Of a stretch of 29,152 nt of DNA, positions 15,355 through 24,400 are shown one piece after another. The DNA comes from Halanaerobiales bacterium (GTDB lineage: Bacteria > Bacillota_F > Halanaerobiia > DY22613): contig JAGMES010000048.1 of assembly GCA_023128035.1 (NCBI GenBank), positions 1 through 29,152 on the forward strand. The letters run 5' to 3'. The notes beneath the pieces were generated by a model. The model was not told where the DNA came from, did no database searches, and saw only the letters and a list, made by a program, of their open reading frames with translations. The number at the start of each line of letters is the position of its first letter. Position 1 is the stretch's first letter. Both the position numbers and the translations under genes were made by a program.

Positions 15355-15667
15355 TCTACCCATTCTCAACCCTTGATACTACTGGTCTTAAAATCAATTT
15401 TACGCACCAGATTTATTTTCGATATTTTACGACAACTTTCTACATTTCCCACTGCCTGCTCAACCCCTCACAAATGGCGTCATTTCAACGTTTATTACAC
15501 TTTACACACCAGACCGGGGTTTTTGCCGTTTCGCAATGGTGTGTAATTTTAAATAACTACGTTATTATACCTTTTCTACATTGAAGTTCGATTTCCTCCT
15601 TAATTATTACCTCATTTCTATTATACCCTGTATAACAAACAATAGTCAGTAAATTTTTTCTATTTAA
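15355..15667 (-). promoter_or_regulatory. Leader of array 1
   Basis: The 313-base AT-rich sequence flanking the newest repeat is about 89% identical by eye to the leader of array 2 (18154–18467). Conserved elements include the first bases after the repeat (TCTACCCATTCTCAACCC), a TTACGCACCAG at 15400, a TTACACACCAG at 15502 and the inverted copy TGGTGTGTAA at 15537–15546. It should hold the array promoter and the Cas1–Cas2 integration signals. No single promoter stands out clearly. Confidence 0.85.
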
Positions 15668-15668
15668 C

Positions 15669-15703
15669 GAGAAGAAAATATCTTAAAAAGATATTTTCTT
15701 CTC
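15669..15703 (-). terminator. Hairpin at the end of cas2
   Basis: A perfect 16-bp stem (15669–15684 with 15688–15703) with a 3-base loop overlaps the cas2 stop codon. It lacks a long T-run on the minus strand, so it may be a terminator or an RNA-stabilising hairpin. It separates the cas4-cas1/cas2 transcript from the array 1 leader. Confidence 0.6.
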
Positions 15704-15980
15704 ACAATATAAAATTTTCTTGTTTACCTTTTATCCCACAATAAAATCCCATAGTCAATATCTTTTCTTCACATCTCTTACAAAGTGGGTAGATAATAAT
15801 ACTATCTGTAGTATCCATCAATCGTTGCAATTTGAATTTCAATTTCAAAAAAGTTTTCTCATCCAAAAGACATTCAAAAATACTATACTGCATCCTTTGC
15901 CCATGATCTTTTAGCAACTCATAAATCAGTCTTCGTCTTTTATCATCAGTCACATCATAGCAAATAACATAATGCTTCAC
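15702..15980 (-). CDS. cas2: CRISPR adaptation protein Cas2
   Basis: This 92-residue ferredoxin-fold protein forms the central dimer of the Cas1–Cas2 spacer integrase. The first strand ends with the conserved aspartate in VICYDVTDDKRR (D9), followed by the family's LLKDHGQRMQYSIFEC segment. Length is normal. It starts with GTG one base after the stop codon of the Cas4–Cas1 gene, with only a weak ribosome-binding site, so translation is probably coupled. The stop codon lies in the 16-bp hairpin at 15669–15703. Confidence 0.95.
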   Translation of the reverse strand: MKHYVICYDVTDDKRRRLIYELLKDHGQRMQYSIFECLLDEKTFLKLKFKLQRLMDTTDSIIIYPLCKRCEEKILTMGFYCGIKGKQENFIL

Positions 15981-15981
15981 A

Positions 15982-17586
15982 TCAAACTCTTACTTGTAAA
16001 GGAAGATATTCCTCCAACTCCCCCATAAGATATTTTGCCAACATCCTAGCTTGAATTTCAAAAGCACGCTGATAGGTGATTTGATAACCAAAAACAGGAT
16101 GTTTTAATTCTGTTTTCTTTCTCTGCTCATACTGAGCAAGAAATCTTTTAAATCCTGGCTGTTTTAATTTTAGTTGTCCTACTTCTTCAAAATCTTCTTC
16201 TTTGATAATACCCGAGTTCAGGATATAAAAAACCATCTGATCTACAATTAGTGGGCGAAACTCCTCCATCAAATCTAAGGCTAGAGAAGGTTTACCATAA
16301 CGATCTTTGTGCAAAAATCCAGTGTAAGGGTCAAGTCCTACTACCCGACAATACCCTTCAATATCGCGAGTCAAAAGAGAATATCCCAAACTTAACAAAG
16401 CATTAACTGGATCTTCAGGTGGTCTGCGATTTCTTCTTTCAAAATGTATTTCTGATGAAAGCAGTGTATCAATTGATTGGAAGTATAGTCTGGTTGCATA
16501 CCCTTCTAGCCCACGTAAAGTATTTATATTCTCTGACTGCTTAAGTTTCTTTTGAATCGTTTTAAGTTCTTGAACGTGTTTTCCAACTTCCTCATCCTTA
16601 CAAGCTCGATTTCGACGTTGAAGTAGCATACGCATATTATAAACTTTTCCTTTTATAAATTGGCAACTTAACTTTTTACAGACATCTTCATCTTCGGATA
16701 AAATAATTTGTTTTTTTCGTAAGATCCCATTTTTGTTGCATGGCGGGATAATAGTTCCCTCATACTTTCCATAATAATTCAAATACACTATTTCAATGTT
16801 ATTCTTTAAAAGTAAAGAAATAATCGGATGTGAAAGATTTACTCGACCAAATAAAGCAACCTTTCTTATTTTAAGAATCGGAATCTCCTTAATTATTTTT
16901 TCATCTTCTTTAATGATCAAACGATTATATTTTTTACTGATCTCGACATTACTAGTAGTGAGATATAATACCTCACGTTCATCCAGAACAGGCATGACTT
17001 TTCTTGCTTTTCCAGTCTTCTTATTCTGAAGTTGCTCGACTTCTTCTGGAAGACATTGTTCCTTCAAGCTACAACCTTCACATTTCTCAGAATATTTTGC
17101 TTCCGGACATCTTGACTGTTCAATCATTCTTCGAGCATCATAGATTGCACTCAGAGTTTGATCACGGAGAGTATTATCAAATTCTACCCTGATTCGTTTT
17201 TTAGAACCATAATAATATATGTAGCCATACTCAACTTTTTGATTATAATTTTCTTCGATCAATAAAGCCTGTGCACATAACTGAACACGATGATTTAACC
17301 ACTCACCAACTTTACCCCTTTTATACTCAACTGGAGTGTACTTTTCTCCTTCTACCTCTAATACATCAAAACGTGCTGCTATTCCCAAATTGTCTGACTT
17401 TAAAGATACAGAAAAAATTTTATCGCCTTCCCTTTTGATCTGGTCTGTATCACCATCTACTCTTTTATGCTTAATCTGTCCATCCACCAAATAATAATTT
17501 TCAGCCTCTATCTGTTCAACTTCTCGATAATAAAATAGTCTTTTACAATACACAAATGAGTTTAATGCTGATGCTCCAAGAATCAT
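15982..17586 (-). CDS. cas4-cas1: Cas4–Cas1 fusion, CRISPR spacer acquisition
   Basis: The 534-residue protein joins two adaptation enzymes. Residues 1–185 are Cas4, a RecB-type nuclease that trims prespacers: iron–sulfur cysteines C14, C160, C169, C172 (or C178), and nuclease residues D74 and E87-x-K89. Residues from about 205 are Cas1, the integrase, with catalytic E361 (LRGLEGYATR), H426 (GFLH) and the DLMEEFRP acidic motif (D438–E442). Such fusions are best known in type I-G (formerly I-U) and are uncommon next to type III effectors. The ATG at 17586 is supported by GGAGGTG (17594–17600). It is followed directly by cas2. Upstream lies array 2, 90 bases away, with no clear promoter between, so the array leader may drive it. 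Confidence 0.95.
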   Translation of the reverse strand: MILGASALNSFVYCKRLFYYREVEQIEAENYYLVDGQIKHKRVDGDTDQIKREGDKIFSVSLKSDNLGIAARFDVLEVEGEKYTPVEYKRGKVGEWLNHRVQLCAQALLIEENYNQKVEYGYIYYYGSKKRIRVEFDNTLRDQTLSAIYDARRMIEQSRCPEAKYSEKCEGCSLKEQCLPEEVEQLQNKKTGKARKVMPVLDEREVLYLTTSNVEISKKYNRLIIKEDEKIIKEIPILKIRKVALFGRVNLSHPIISLLLKNNIEIVYLNYYGKYEGTIIPPCNKNGILRKKQIILSEDEDVCKKLSCQFIKGKVYNMRMLLQRRNRACKDEEVGKHVQELKTIQKKLKQSENINTLRGLEGYATRLYFQSIDTLLSSEIHFERRNRRPPEDPVNALLSLGYSLLTRDIEGYCRVVGLDPYTGFLHKDRYGKPSLALDLMEEFRPLIVDQMVFYILNSGIIKEEDFEEVGQLKLKQPGFKRFLAQYEQRKKTELKHPVFGYQITYQRAFEIQARMLAKYLMGELEEYLPLQVRV

Positions 17587-17599
17587 ATAAAAACACCTC

Positions 17600-17626
17600 C
17601 CAAGTACTAGATACTTCTAGTATTGG
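17600..17626 (-). promoter_or_regulatory. Hairpin overlapping the cas4-cas1 ribosome-binding site
   Basis: An inverted repeat of about 11 bp with one bulge and a 4-base loop (17600–17611 with 17616–17626) lies just before the start. On the mRNA its 3' arm ends in the first base of the GGAGGTG ribosome-binding site, so folding may limit initiation of the integrase. The stem is seen directly; the regulatory role is inference. Confidence 0.5.
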
Positions 17627-17676
17627 AAGGTTAAGAGGTTTTTAAACATATGTTGGTTATTTTTTTTGAAAAATTT

Positions 17677-18153
17677 AGTAATATTCCTTTGCGAGAAGTA
17701 TAGTTGTTGTAACAATTGCAAGTTTTTTTCACTGCTATTGTCACCAACGTTTCAATTCCTTTATAGGAAGTATGTCTATTGTAACCTTATAAAAAAGTGA
17801 GGGAACAAAAAAAAGTAAAAGGTTTCAATTCCTCTATAGGAAGTATGTCTATTGTAACAAGGTGGATGCTCCATATATCGTAAAGCCACAGAAAAGTTTC
17901 AATTCCTCTATAGGAAGTATGTCTATTGTGACAAACTCATTACCTATATTATCAGGAATACTTATTAAAACGTTTCAATTCCTCTATAGGAAGTATGTCT
18001 ATTGTAACGTTGGAACTTATTTTGGCAAACCACAACTTAAAGCGTTTCAATTCCTCTATAGGAAGTATGTCTATTGTAACCAGCTAATTGGTTCTGATCG
18101 ATAATACCTTCGTTCGGTTTCAATTCCTCTATAGGAAGTATGTCTATTGTAAC
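17677..18153 (-). CRISPR. CRISPR array 2 (6 repeats plus a degenerate terminal repeat)
   Basis: Repeats of 37 bases start at 17749, 17822, 17896, 17972, 18044 and 18117; a strongly decayed copy lies at 17677–17713. Spacers are 35, 36, 37, 39, 35 and 36 bases. These repeats carry TATAG where arrays 1 and 3 carry TGTAG in the loop of the TTCC/GGAA stem (sense strand). The repeat at 17749 has CTTTATAGG on the plus strand and the one at 17896 ends GTGAC, so variation increases away from the leader. Transcription is leftward from the leader at 18154. Confidence 0.97.
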
Positions 18154-18467
18154 TCTACCCATTCTCAACCCTTGATACTACTGGCCTTAAAATCAATTTT
18201 ACACACCAGATTTGTTTTTGATATTTTACGACAACTTTCTACAATCTCCGCAACCTATTCAACCCCTCATAAATGGCGTCACGTCAACGTTTATCACACT
18301 TTACACACCAGACAGGGTTTTTTGCCGTTTCGCAATGGTGTGTAATTTCAGATAACTTCGTTATTATACCTATTCTACATTAAAGCTTGATTTCCTCTTT
18401 AATTATTACCACAGTACTATTATATCCTTACATGACAAACAATAGTCAGTTAATTTTTTCTATTTAC
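18154..18467 (-). promoter_or_regulatory. Leader of array 2
   Basis: This is the paralog of the array 1 leader, about 89% identical by eye over 313 bases. It has TTACACACCAG at 18199 and 18301 and the inverted TGGTGTGTAA at 18336–18345, with the same spacings as in leader 1 (102 and 35 bases between motif starts). Homology stops abruptly after TTCTATTTA on both copies. Confidence 0.85.
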
Positions 18468-18498
18468 CAAAACCCTATTACCTATTTTATATCTTAAC

Positions 18499-18630
18499 TA
18501 TTCCATGATTAGTCCACAAAAAGTATTTTAGTCGCATTCACATACCATATATAGTACTGAAACCGTATAATTCAGAACTATGATGTGTGAGCTCTTGTGC
18601 GATTACTTTTTATGAGCTAATCATGGAATA
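18499..18630. repeat. 132-bp imperfect inverted repeat, MITE-like or transcription end of the effector operon
   Basis: Perfect 14-bp ends, TATTCCATGATTAG (18499–18512) and its inverse (18617–18630), bound an imperfect palindrome that pairs nearly to its centre (TACTGAA/TTCAG near 18554–18576). There is no coding sequence inside. Terminal inverted repeats plus full-length palindromy suggest a miniature transposable element. It also lies just past the last gene of the effector operon, so it could act as a structured 3' end. No clear target duplication longer than TA is visible. Confidence 0.55.
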
Positions 18631-18696
18631 AATTACAAAGCATTTATTGGTAATAAGTTACAGCATTTCCGCCGATATGGTTATAAAATTCCTTAC

Positions 18697-19968
18697 CTAA
18701 GAATCAGTTTCATCCAAAGGCTCAATGTTTTCTATCTGAAATTCATCTATTTTTATCAAATTCATTAACTCGCTCTTGATTGAGTTTATTACTGCTTCTG
18801 AATTAGTTGAGAACGATTTTACAGGTGCACCTCCATTTAGATCATCAGGAATCCAGCACCAAAATTTAAATTCCCATGGAAAATTATTATTTTCATGTTC
18901 TCCCACCTGGTAAATATCCGATATATATATCTTACTTCCAAAGTTTATATCTTCACCAATATTACCTCCAAAAAGATACTTAACTAGCCGTTTCTTATCT
19001 TCCTTAACAACAACTTGGTCGCCTATCCCTTTATATTTAAACTGTTGCCTTAAATAATATCTTAGCAATAGCCCCGTATGATAATATTGTTTTTTTTGCG
19101 AAATGCAATAAAGTTGTTTTCTAGTTTTTTTCGAGTAAACTTTTTTTAAAATTGTTTCCAAATTACTTTTATTAAGTTTAGCACGGTAAAAATACATATC
19201 ATTTAACTCTGGATAGATTTCTTCATTTTGATTTTTGTCCTCTTTTTTTTGTATCTTCTTTGCTTCCTCTATAACCAAATGAAATAACTCTTTCCCTTCC
19301 TTAAGTAACTTACTTTCCTCATCCATTAATCCATCATAATATATCTGAAAAACTCCAAACCCACTTTGAGTCTTCGCTCCTAATGACCCTAACCTAGAAA
19401 TCTGAAAAAGTATATACATCAAGATTTTAAAATAATTATCTGCGTCCATACTTTGAATATCAATAAAGTTCAAGGTCAAAAAATCTTCTTTCTGCCAAAA
19501 ACCTTTTAATCCTTTTTCACCATTCAAATATTTTCTAACCATAAAATTAATACTCGTATTTTCACCATTTAAATAATCAGGATAATCTAAATCAACTACT
19601 TCCCAACCACTCACTCTAAGATCAAACGGTTTTCTTCGACCTGTTGTGCCAAAAATTAAACATTCGGGACAATGACAATTAAGCGCTTCTAACTGTGCAC
19701 TGATTCTTTTACTAAATCCTTCCCTTGACGTACTCAAATAAAAGTTTCCTCCATTTTTTTGCTCTTCTGCAATCTTTTCTTTATATCTACGACTATCAAA
19801 CTTACTTTCACTAGCACAACATTGAACTCCATATTGACGAGCTATAACTCGAAACCACCAACGTATTGAACCCAAAATAGCTGTTTCTTTAAGTTCACTG
19901 CATACTCGATTTCGATCTCCTGTCCAAAGAGGAGTTTTTAGCTTAAGTTGCACTTTCTTCTCTAGCAT
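18697..19968 (-). CDS. cmr1: Type III RAMP protein Cmr1-like (Cas7 family)
   Basis: The 423-residue protein begins KVQLKLKTPLWTGDRNR and has ETAILGSIRWWFRVIARQYG, the Cmr1 pattern of a 'TPL-TG' strand followed by an aromatic 'GSLRWWFR' helix. A cysteine group (LNCHCPECLIFG) and the glycine-rich LGAKTQSGFGVFQ loop complete the RAMP core by about residue 215; the second half is a divergent second RAMP-like domain. Cmr1 caps the crRNA 3' end side of Cmr complexes and helps capture target RNA. It is the last gene of the operon, three bases after cmr5b, with GGAGGGG upstream of the ATG. Confidence 0.85.
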   Translation of the reverse strand: MLEKKVQLKLKTPLWTGDRNRVCSELKETAILGSIRWWFRVIARQYGVQCCASESKFDSRRYKEKIAEEQKNGGNFYLSTSREGFSKRISAQLEALNCHCPECLIFGTTGRRKPFDLRVSGWEVVDLDYPDYLNGENTSINFMVRKYLNGEKGLKGFWQKEDFLTLNFIDIQSMDADNYFKILMYILFQISRLGSLGAKTQSGFGVFQIYYDGLMDEESKLLKEGKELFHLVIEEAKKIQKKEDKNQNEEIYPELNDMYFYRAKLNKSNLETILKKVYSKKTRKQLYCISQKKQYYHTGLLLRYYLRQQFKYKGIGDQVVVKEDKKRLVKYLFGGNIGEDINFGSKIYISDIYQVGEHENNNFPWEFKFWCWIPDDLNGGAPVKSFSTNSEAVINSIKSELMNLIKIDEFQIENIEPLDETDS

Positions 19969-19971
19969 ATC

Positions 19972-20400
19972 TTAACCCCTCCCTTCTAAATTATTTGCCA
20001 ATGCTCTGACTCTATATAGAGTATAGTTTAACGATTCTTCTATCACTTTTTTTGAATAAATTAAAATACCAAGATCTATATCACTTACAAAATCTTTATT
20101 TTCAAACATTTCTATAGTCATGTCTTTTGAACACTTTCCACCACTCTTTTGAATAGCTGGCACTGAAAATTTAATATTCTTTAAAAGAAGTTCTGCAAAT
20201 TTCTTATCCTTTTCTTTATTAGAAAGATTACGTAGCCAGAGATTTAACACATAAAGCCCCTTACTCTCATTAATTTGAATAGCTTCACTCAATCTATTTT
20301 CAATTCTCTTCAAAACATTCTTATCCTTTTCATCTGCCAAACTCAACATATCAATTATTTCATAGGCAACTTTATACTTCAATTGTTCAATATTTAACAT
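19972..20400 (-). CDS. Cmr5-like small subunit, second copy
   Basis: A 142-residue, mainly helical protein that is a paralog of the small subunit encoded at 27162–27620. Shared features are a GLYVLNLWL segment (GLYGFFIWL in the other copy) followed by a charged KEKDKKFA stretch, and a C-terminal helix ending RALANNLEG (SAKANDLQG). Cmr5-type subunits line the inner filament beside the target RNA. The ATG at 20400 follows the stop codon of cmr4b (20402–20404) and uses GGTGA inside that gene's end; upstream GTG codons overlap this site. Pairing with its own Cmr4 copy mirrors the pair at the operon's start. Confidence 0.7.
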   Translation of the reverse strand: MLNIEQLKYKVAYEIIDMLSLADEKDKNVLKRIENRLSEAIQINESKGLYVLNLWLRNLSNKEKDKKFAELLLKNIKFSVPAIQKSGGKCSKDMTIEMFENKDFVSDIDLGILIYSKKVIEESLNYTLYRVRALANNLEGRG

Positions 20401-20401
20401 T

Positions 20402-21403
20402 TTAATCACCACAAAATATCAGATTTTTAACTTTTTTTTGATTAATCAACTGTGCTAGTTCTAATCTTCCAAAACCTCTAGTCTTCTTACCCCCTACGCC
20501 CACAATAGAATAGAATTTCATTCCTTCTTCGACATTTTTTCTAAACTGAATAATAGACTGAAATTCAGAACTCTGTAATGCTTTCGGAGGATTTATAACA
20601 ATTTGAAAATAAAGATATGTATTTCTCGGAATTGCTTCATATGTAAATAATGCTGTACCCTTTGCGGTTCCAGTTTCAGGATCTATCGAAACAGAAGTTC
20701 TAACTTCAAGATTATTTTCTACAGTTTGAATAAACGTTTTCTCTGTAACTACTACTAGACTCCTTTGAAAATCTACAGGTATATAAATCTCTAACGAAGA
20801 ACTATCCTGATTGTTCATTTCATACTGATCATATAATACTCCATTTAATTCAAGATAAGGAGTCCTATTAGTCAACTTATAATACATTCCTTCTGGAATA
20901 ACTGAAGGTACATAATGTAAAGAGACAAAAACGTTTTCAATACTTGTCTCATCAACATCTCTATCTGCAATTTCTGTTCTAATACTTTCTGTAAATTCTT
21001 TTAAACGTGAAATTGTTGTAATCCAAACAGTCCCTGACATTGTAGCGACAGGAAAGAATAATAAAAGGGCATCACTAAATTGAACAGCACCCTGACGTTG
21101 AACCTTATTTTTTGCAACACCAAAAGTCTTGCAAACTATACATATACCATTATCACAATTAGAATTATTTCCACCACATTTAGCACCTGTTTTCTCATCC
21201 GACTGTTGTTTCGCTAGATAATGTCTTGCAACACCTGAAAGACTTGTCCCTGGAATTTTGGGTATAGTATCAAAATCTCTAACAATCAAGTTATCAATAT
21301 AATCCATTCTATAGCCACCAGCACCAATGTGAACAGGATCAATTGTTTTTACAAGATAAGTAAATACATTTTTTTCAGGTGTAATCAATTGTTGCTCAAT
21401 CAT
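20402..21403 (-). CDS. Cmr4-like backbone RAMP, second copy
   Basis: This 333-residue Cas7-family subunit should form the crRNA-binding backbone and cleave target RNA. It has DPVHIGAGGYRMDYIDNLIV, in which the IDN aspartate (residue 37 from the chosen start) sits where Cmr4/Csm3 place the catalytic Asp. IPGTSLSGVARHYL and a C-x6-C-x4-C-x2-C cluster before TFG follow; ALLLFFPVATMSG and the C-terminal VGGKKTRGFGR loop are typical of Cmr4. It is clearly a paralog of the first gene in the operon, with long shared stretches such as RTSV-IDPET-TA. The ATG at 21403 is preferred to GTG 21412, which lies on the GAGAGGTGA ribosome-binding site. It overlaps the end of cas10 by 8 bases. Confidence 0.87.
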   Translation of the reverse strand: MIEQQLITPEKNVFTYLVKTIDPVHIGAGGYRMDYIDNLIVRDFDTIPKIPGTSLSGVARHYLAKQQSDEKTGAKCGGNNSNCDNGICIVCKTFGVAKNKVQRQGAVQFSDALLLFFPVATMSGTVWITTISRLKEFTESIRTEIADRDVDETSIENVFVSLHYVPSVIPEGMYYKLTNRTPYLELNGVLYDQYEMNNQDSSSLEIYIPVDFQRSLVVVTEKTFIQTVENNLEVRTSVSIDPETGTAKGTALFTYEAIPRNTYLYFQIVINPPKALQSSEFQSIIQFRKNVEEGMKFYSIVGVGGKKTRGFGRLELAQLINQKKVKNLIFCGD

Positions 21404-24400
21404 TCTTTTCACCTCTCTTTGAAGTGATCTTTACTTCATCTTTCCAGTCAAATATTTTATGATAATATTTCAACTCTAATAAATCTAGATAACTCCCATC
21501 AGACAACAAATTATTCAATTCTTTTTCTTTTTTTTCTTCTCCATTCTTAAAACTACCAATATTTCTAATTAACATTGAAAAATATTTATTTTCTAAATCA
21601 CCAAGTCCCTTTGAAAAATCATTACGAGCATCAATTAGTAGTTCTTGCAAGTGATAAAGTGAAGAACGAGAGAGAGATTCCTTATTAATTAATTCACTAA
21701 ATCTATTTAGAGAACTTAATTTATCAAAAGTCATTGGTCTTGATCTAATATCAGAACATATTAAGCTTTTACGTCTTTCATAATGATTCTTCCCATTACA
21801 TGGTTCTGCTTGAACAGCCAATCTTGATTCAGTAGAATTTACAAATTGAAAATCAAACATACTAGGTACAAAAAGGATAACATCTCCCTTTTGTATTTCA
21901 GATGAAGATTTTAACATTCCTGTTTTACTGCTGCTATCTAATACTATTACTCTTGCAAACCACTTATCTTCCGCAGATTTTTTGAAAAGTGTATTCGGTT
22001 CAAGACATGAAATTGTAGTCTCACAAGTAACTTTTGCCTTTTCGCCAATAAAAGCTCCTTCCAAAATTTCAAGTTTCATATTAAGTATCTTTTCTTCCGA
22101 TATCAAATGATCAATCACTTTGCATTTTAAACCAGTTGCCTTAATTATTTCACCCTTTTTAATCTCAATTGAATACTTATCTGCATCTTCATCTGGCAAA
22201 CCGATTATTTCTCTATACTCTTTTAACATACGTTTTCCAGTATCAAATATTAAATAAAGCGGATATTTATGATCAAAAAATACTGCTCCCATATTTAATG
22301 ATATTCGCCCTATTGCTTTCCCAAATCTTTTATCAAATTCCGATTTAAAAACTTGAACCACTTTTTTAACACGGTTTGCTGGAAGAAATAGCATAAATTC
22401 ATCAGCTAAGGAATATATCTTTCTAAATTTTGAAATACCTTGTAAGAAAAGTATATCCATTTGAGATATTTCAATTTGTTCATCAACCTTATCTGGTATA
22501 ATTTTATTTCTTTTATTAATAAGATGCAATTCAATAGCATACTGCAAAATCTTCTGTAACTTTATTACTTCATACTCTTCAAATTCACCATTTTCTTTAT
22601 AATAACCATAAGGCAGACTTTCCGTAATATGTACCTGACACTCTTTTGAAACTTTATCATATTCAGTGATGTATAATCCTATTGAATCTTTTCCATCTGT
22701 CAACTGTTTAAAGAGAATTTGATCCGCTTCATTCAATTCTTGTTGCACACCATTGGCTTTTTGGATTGCCCGCTTAAAATACTCAGCATTTATTGGAAAC
22801 TCATAAAATCCTGATTGAATCAGCAAATTTTGCTCCTTATTTTGACCATGATTTATTTTAATCTTTGCATAGACCTTATAACCTTTTAGATCCACATCTT
22901 GCATCAATTGATTAAAAACATCGTTATAATATTCATCTGTTGCAGATACTACTGATCTAAATCGTGATGGAGAAGGTGGCTTAGGTTTTAAATTTTCACC
23001 ATTTTTATGAACATTCACATTTGTCTTTATATAATCTCCAGAAAGCCATTTATCAAATAAACCAAAATCACCTACCAACAATGCGACCTTATTTCTTTCA
23101 TCACTCATCTGACTAATAAAAGTTGCAAAAATATCTTTTCGTTCATTTTGATTATTTTCGTCAAAAGCAAACTTGCGAGTATTAAGGCACCATTCACAAA
23201 CCTTTTCATTGTTGTATATTAAGTAATTTTTTCTGATTTTATCTTTATTTATAACTGGCCGTTTACCACAAACATGACAAATTTCAGCTTTCACAGTCCA
23301 TTCATCTTTCCATATCGGTAATACAGATAGATCGGTTAAATGATATTGTGGAAGTCTTTTTTTGATATTTGTTTCATACTCTTTTTTTAACTCGACAATT
23401 ACCTTACCAAAATTCAATCCATTATCTGATATATCACAAGGTCTAAACACAATTCTCGGCATTATTTCACCCTGAACACATAAGCGACTACCATCTTCTA
23501 CTTTTCGATTAAAAATAGAAATAATGTGATCTCGAATTTCTTTTCGTAAATCATTATTTTTTGATAATTCTGGTACAATAAAATACATACCATTTACATC
23601 ATTATATACACAATTACCCAAGGCTAATTTTTCTTCAATATATTCAATAATTTCTTCATTGACTCTTTCTATCACATTTTTTCTTCCTAAAAAATCTGGC
23701 CCTCTATAAACTTTAGTTCTGAAATCACGCCCTGGATATTGTATTGCTAATATGTTAGGACTTCCTATTAAACAATCTAACAAAGAAACCCATTCATTTT
23801 TTTGTCTAACCTTTCCTGAATTAAATAGATTCAGATAATTCATAGGTTTTTTATATTTATTTTTATCTTTATCCTTATCTTTATCTTCATTTTTTATATT
23901 ATTATTACGAATTTTAACCGCTTTCACAAAAGGATTGAGCTTTTTGAACTTTTTTTTCAAATCACTTTCTATTGTAGTAGCTTTAATTGACTCTCCTTCA
24001 ACACGGGCTATCATAAAATAATCATACTTCCCAGAACCATAATATTCGCTTAGATATTTTCCCTTTTCTGTTCCCAAAAGATCAGTTAAATATAATGTTT
24101 CCTTATTAAATTCGATCTTATGTTCGCCACTACGATTAAGCTCATTTGAAATTCTTTCTTTCAATTTTTTTCGTTCTTTACTTTGTATCACAATTAAATA
24201 ATATGAATCAGAATATTTTTTTAATTCTTCTTTCATTTCTAATAAAAGATGTTTCATCATCTGAATCTGATTCACATCATTATTTATTAAAATTCCATTT
24301 AAAATAGCTTTTGTAATTGATGCCGTAACAAAACAATGATCCCAAACTGAAGTATCGTGATCTGGAACCTGTGACATTGCAGGAGCAGAAGAAAAATATT

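Noticed and set aside
15295..15546. Plus-strand open frame of 83 codons, similar to another at 18088–18345
   Set aside because: Both run through CRISPR repeats, a spacer and the array leader. Their similarity reflects the leader duplication, and neither has a ribosome-binding site.
16796..17192. Two short plus-strand frames inside cas4-cas1
   Set aside because: Antisense to conserved Cas4/Cas1 coding sequence and low-complexity in composition.
17862..18104. Plus-strand open frame of 80 codons
   Set aside because: It is made of array 2 repeats and spacers, with the repeated peptide FQFLYRKYVYCN coming from the CRISPR repeat.
18081..18116. Spacer as further support for antisense targeting
   Set aside because: The plus strand has stops in all three frames, while the minus strand is open in one, so this spacer does not support it.
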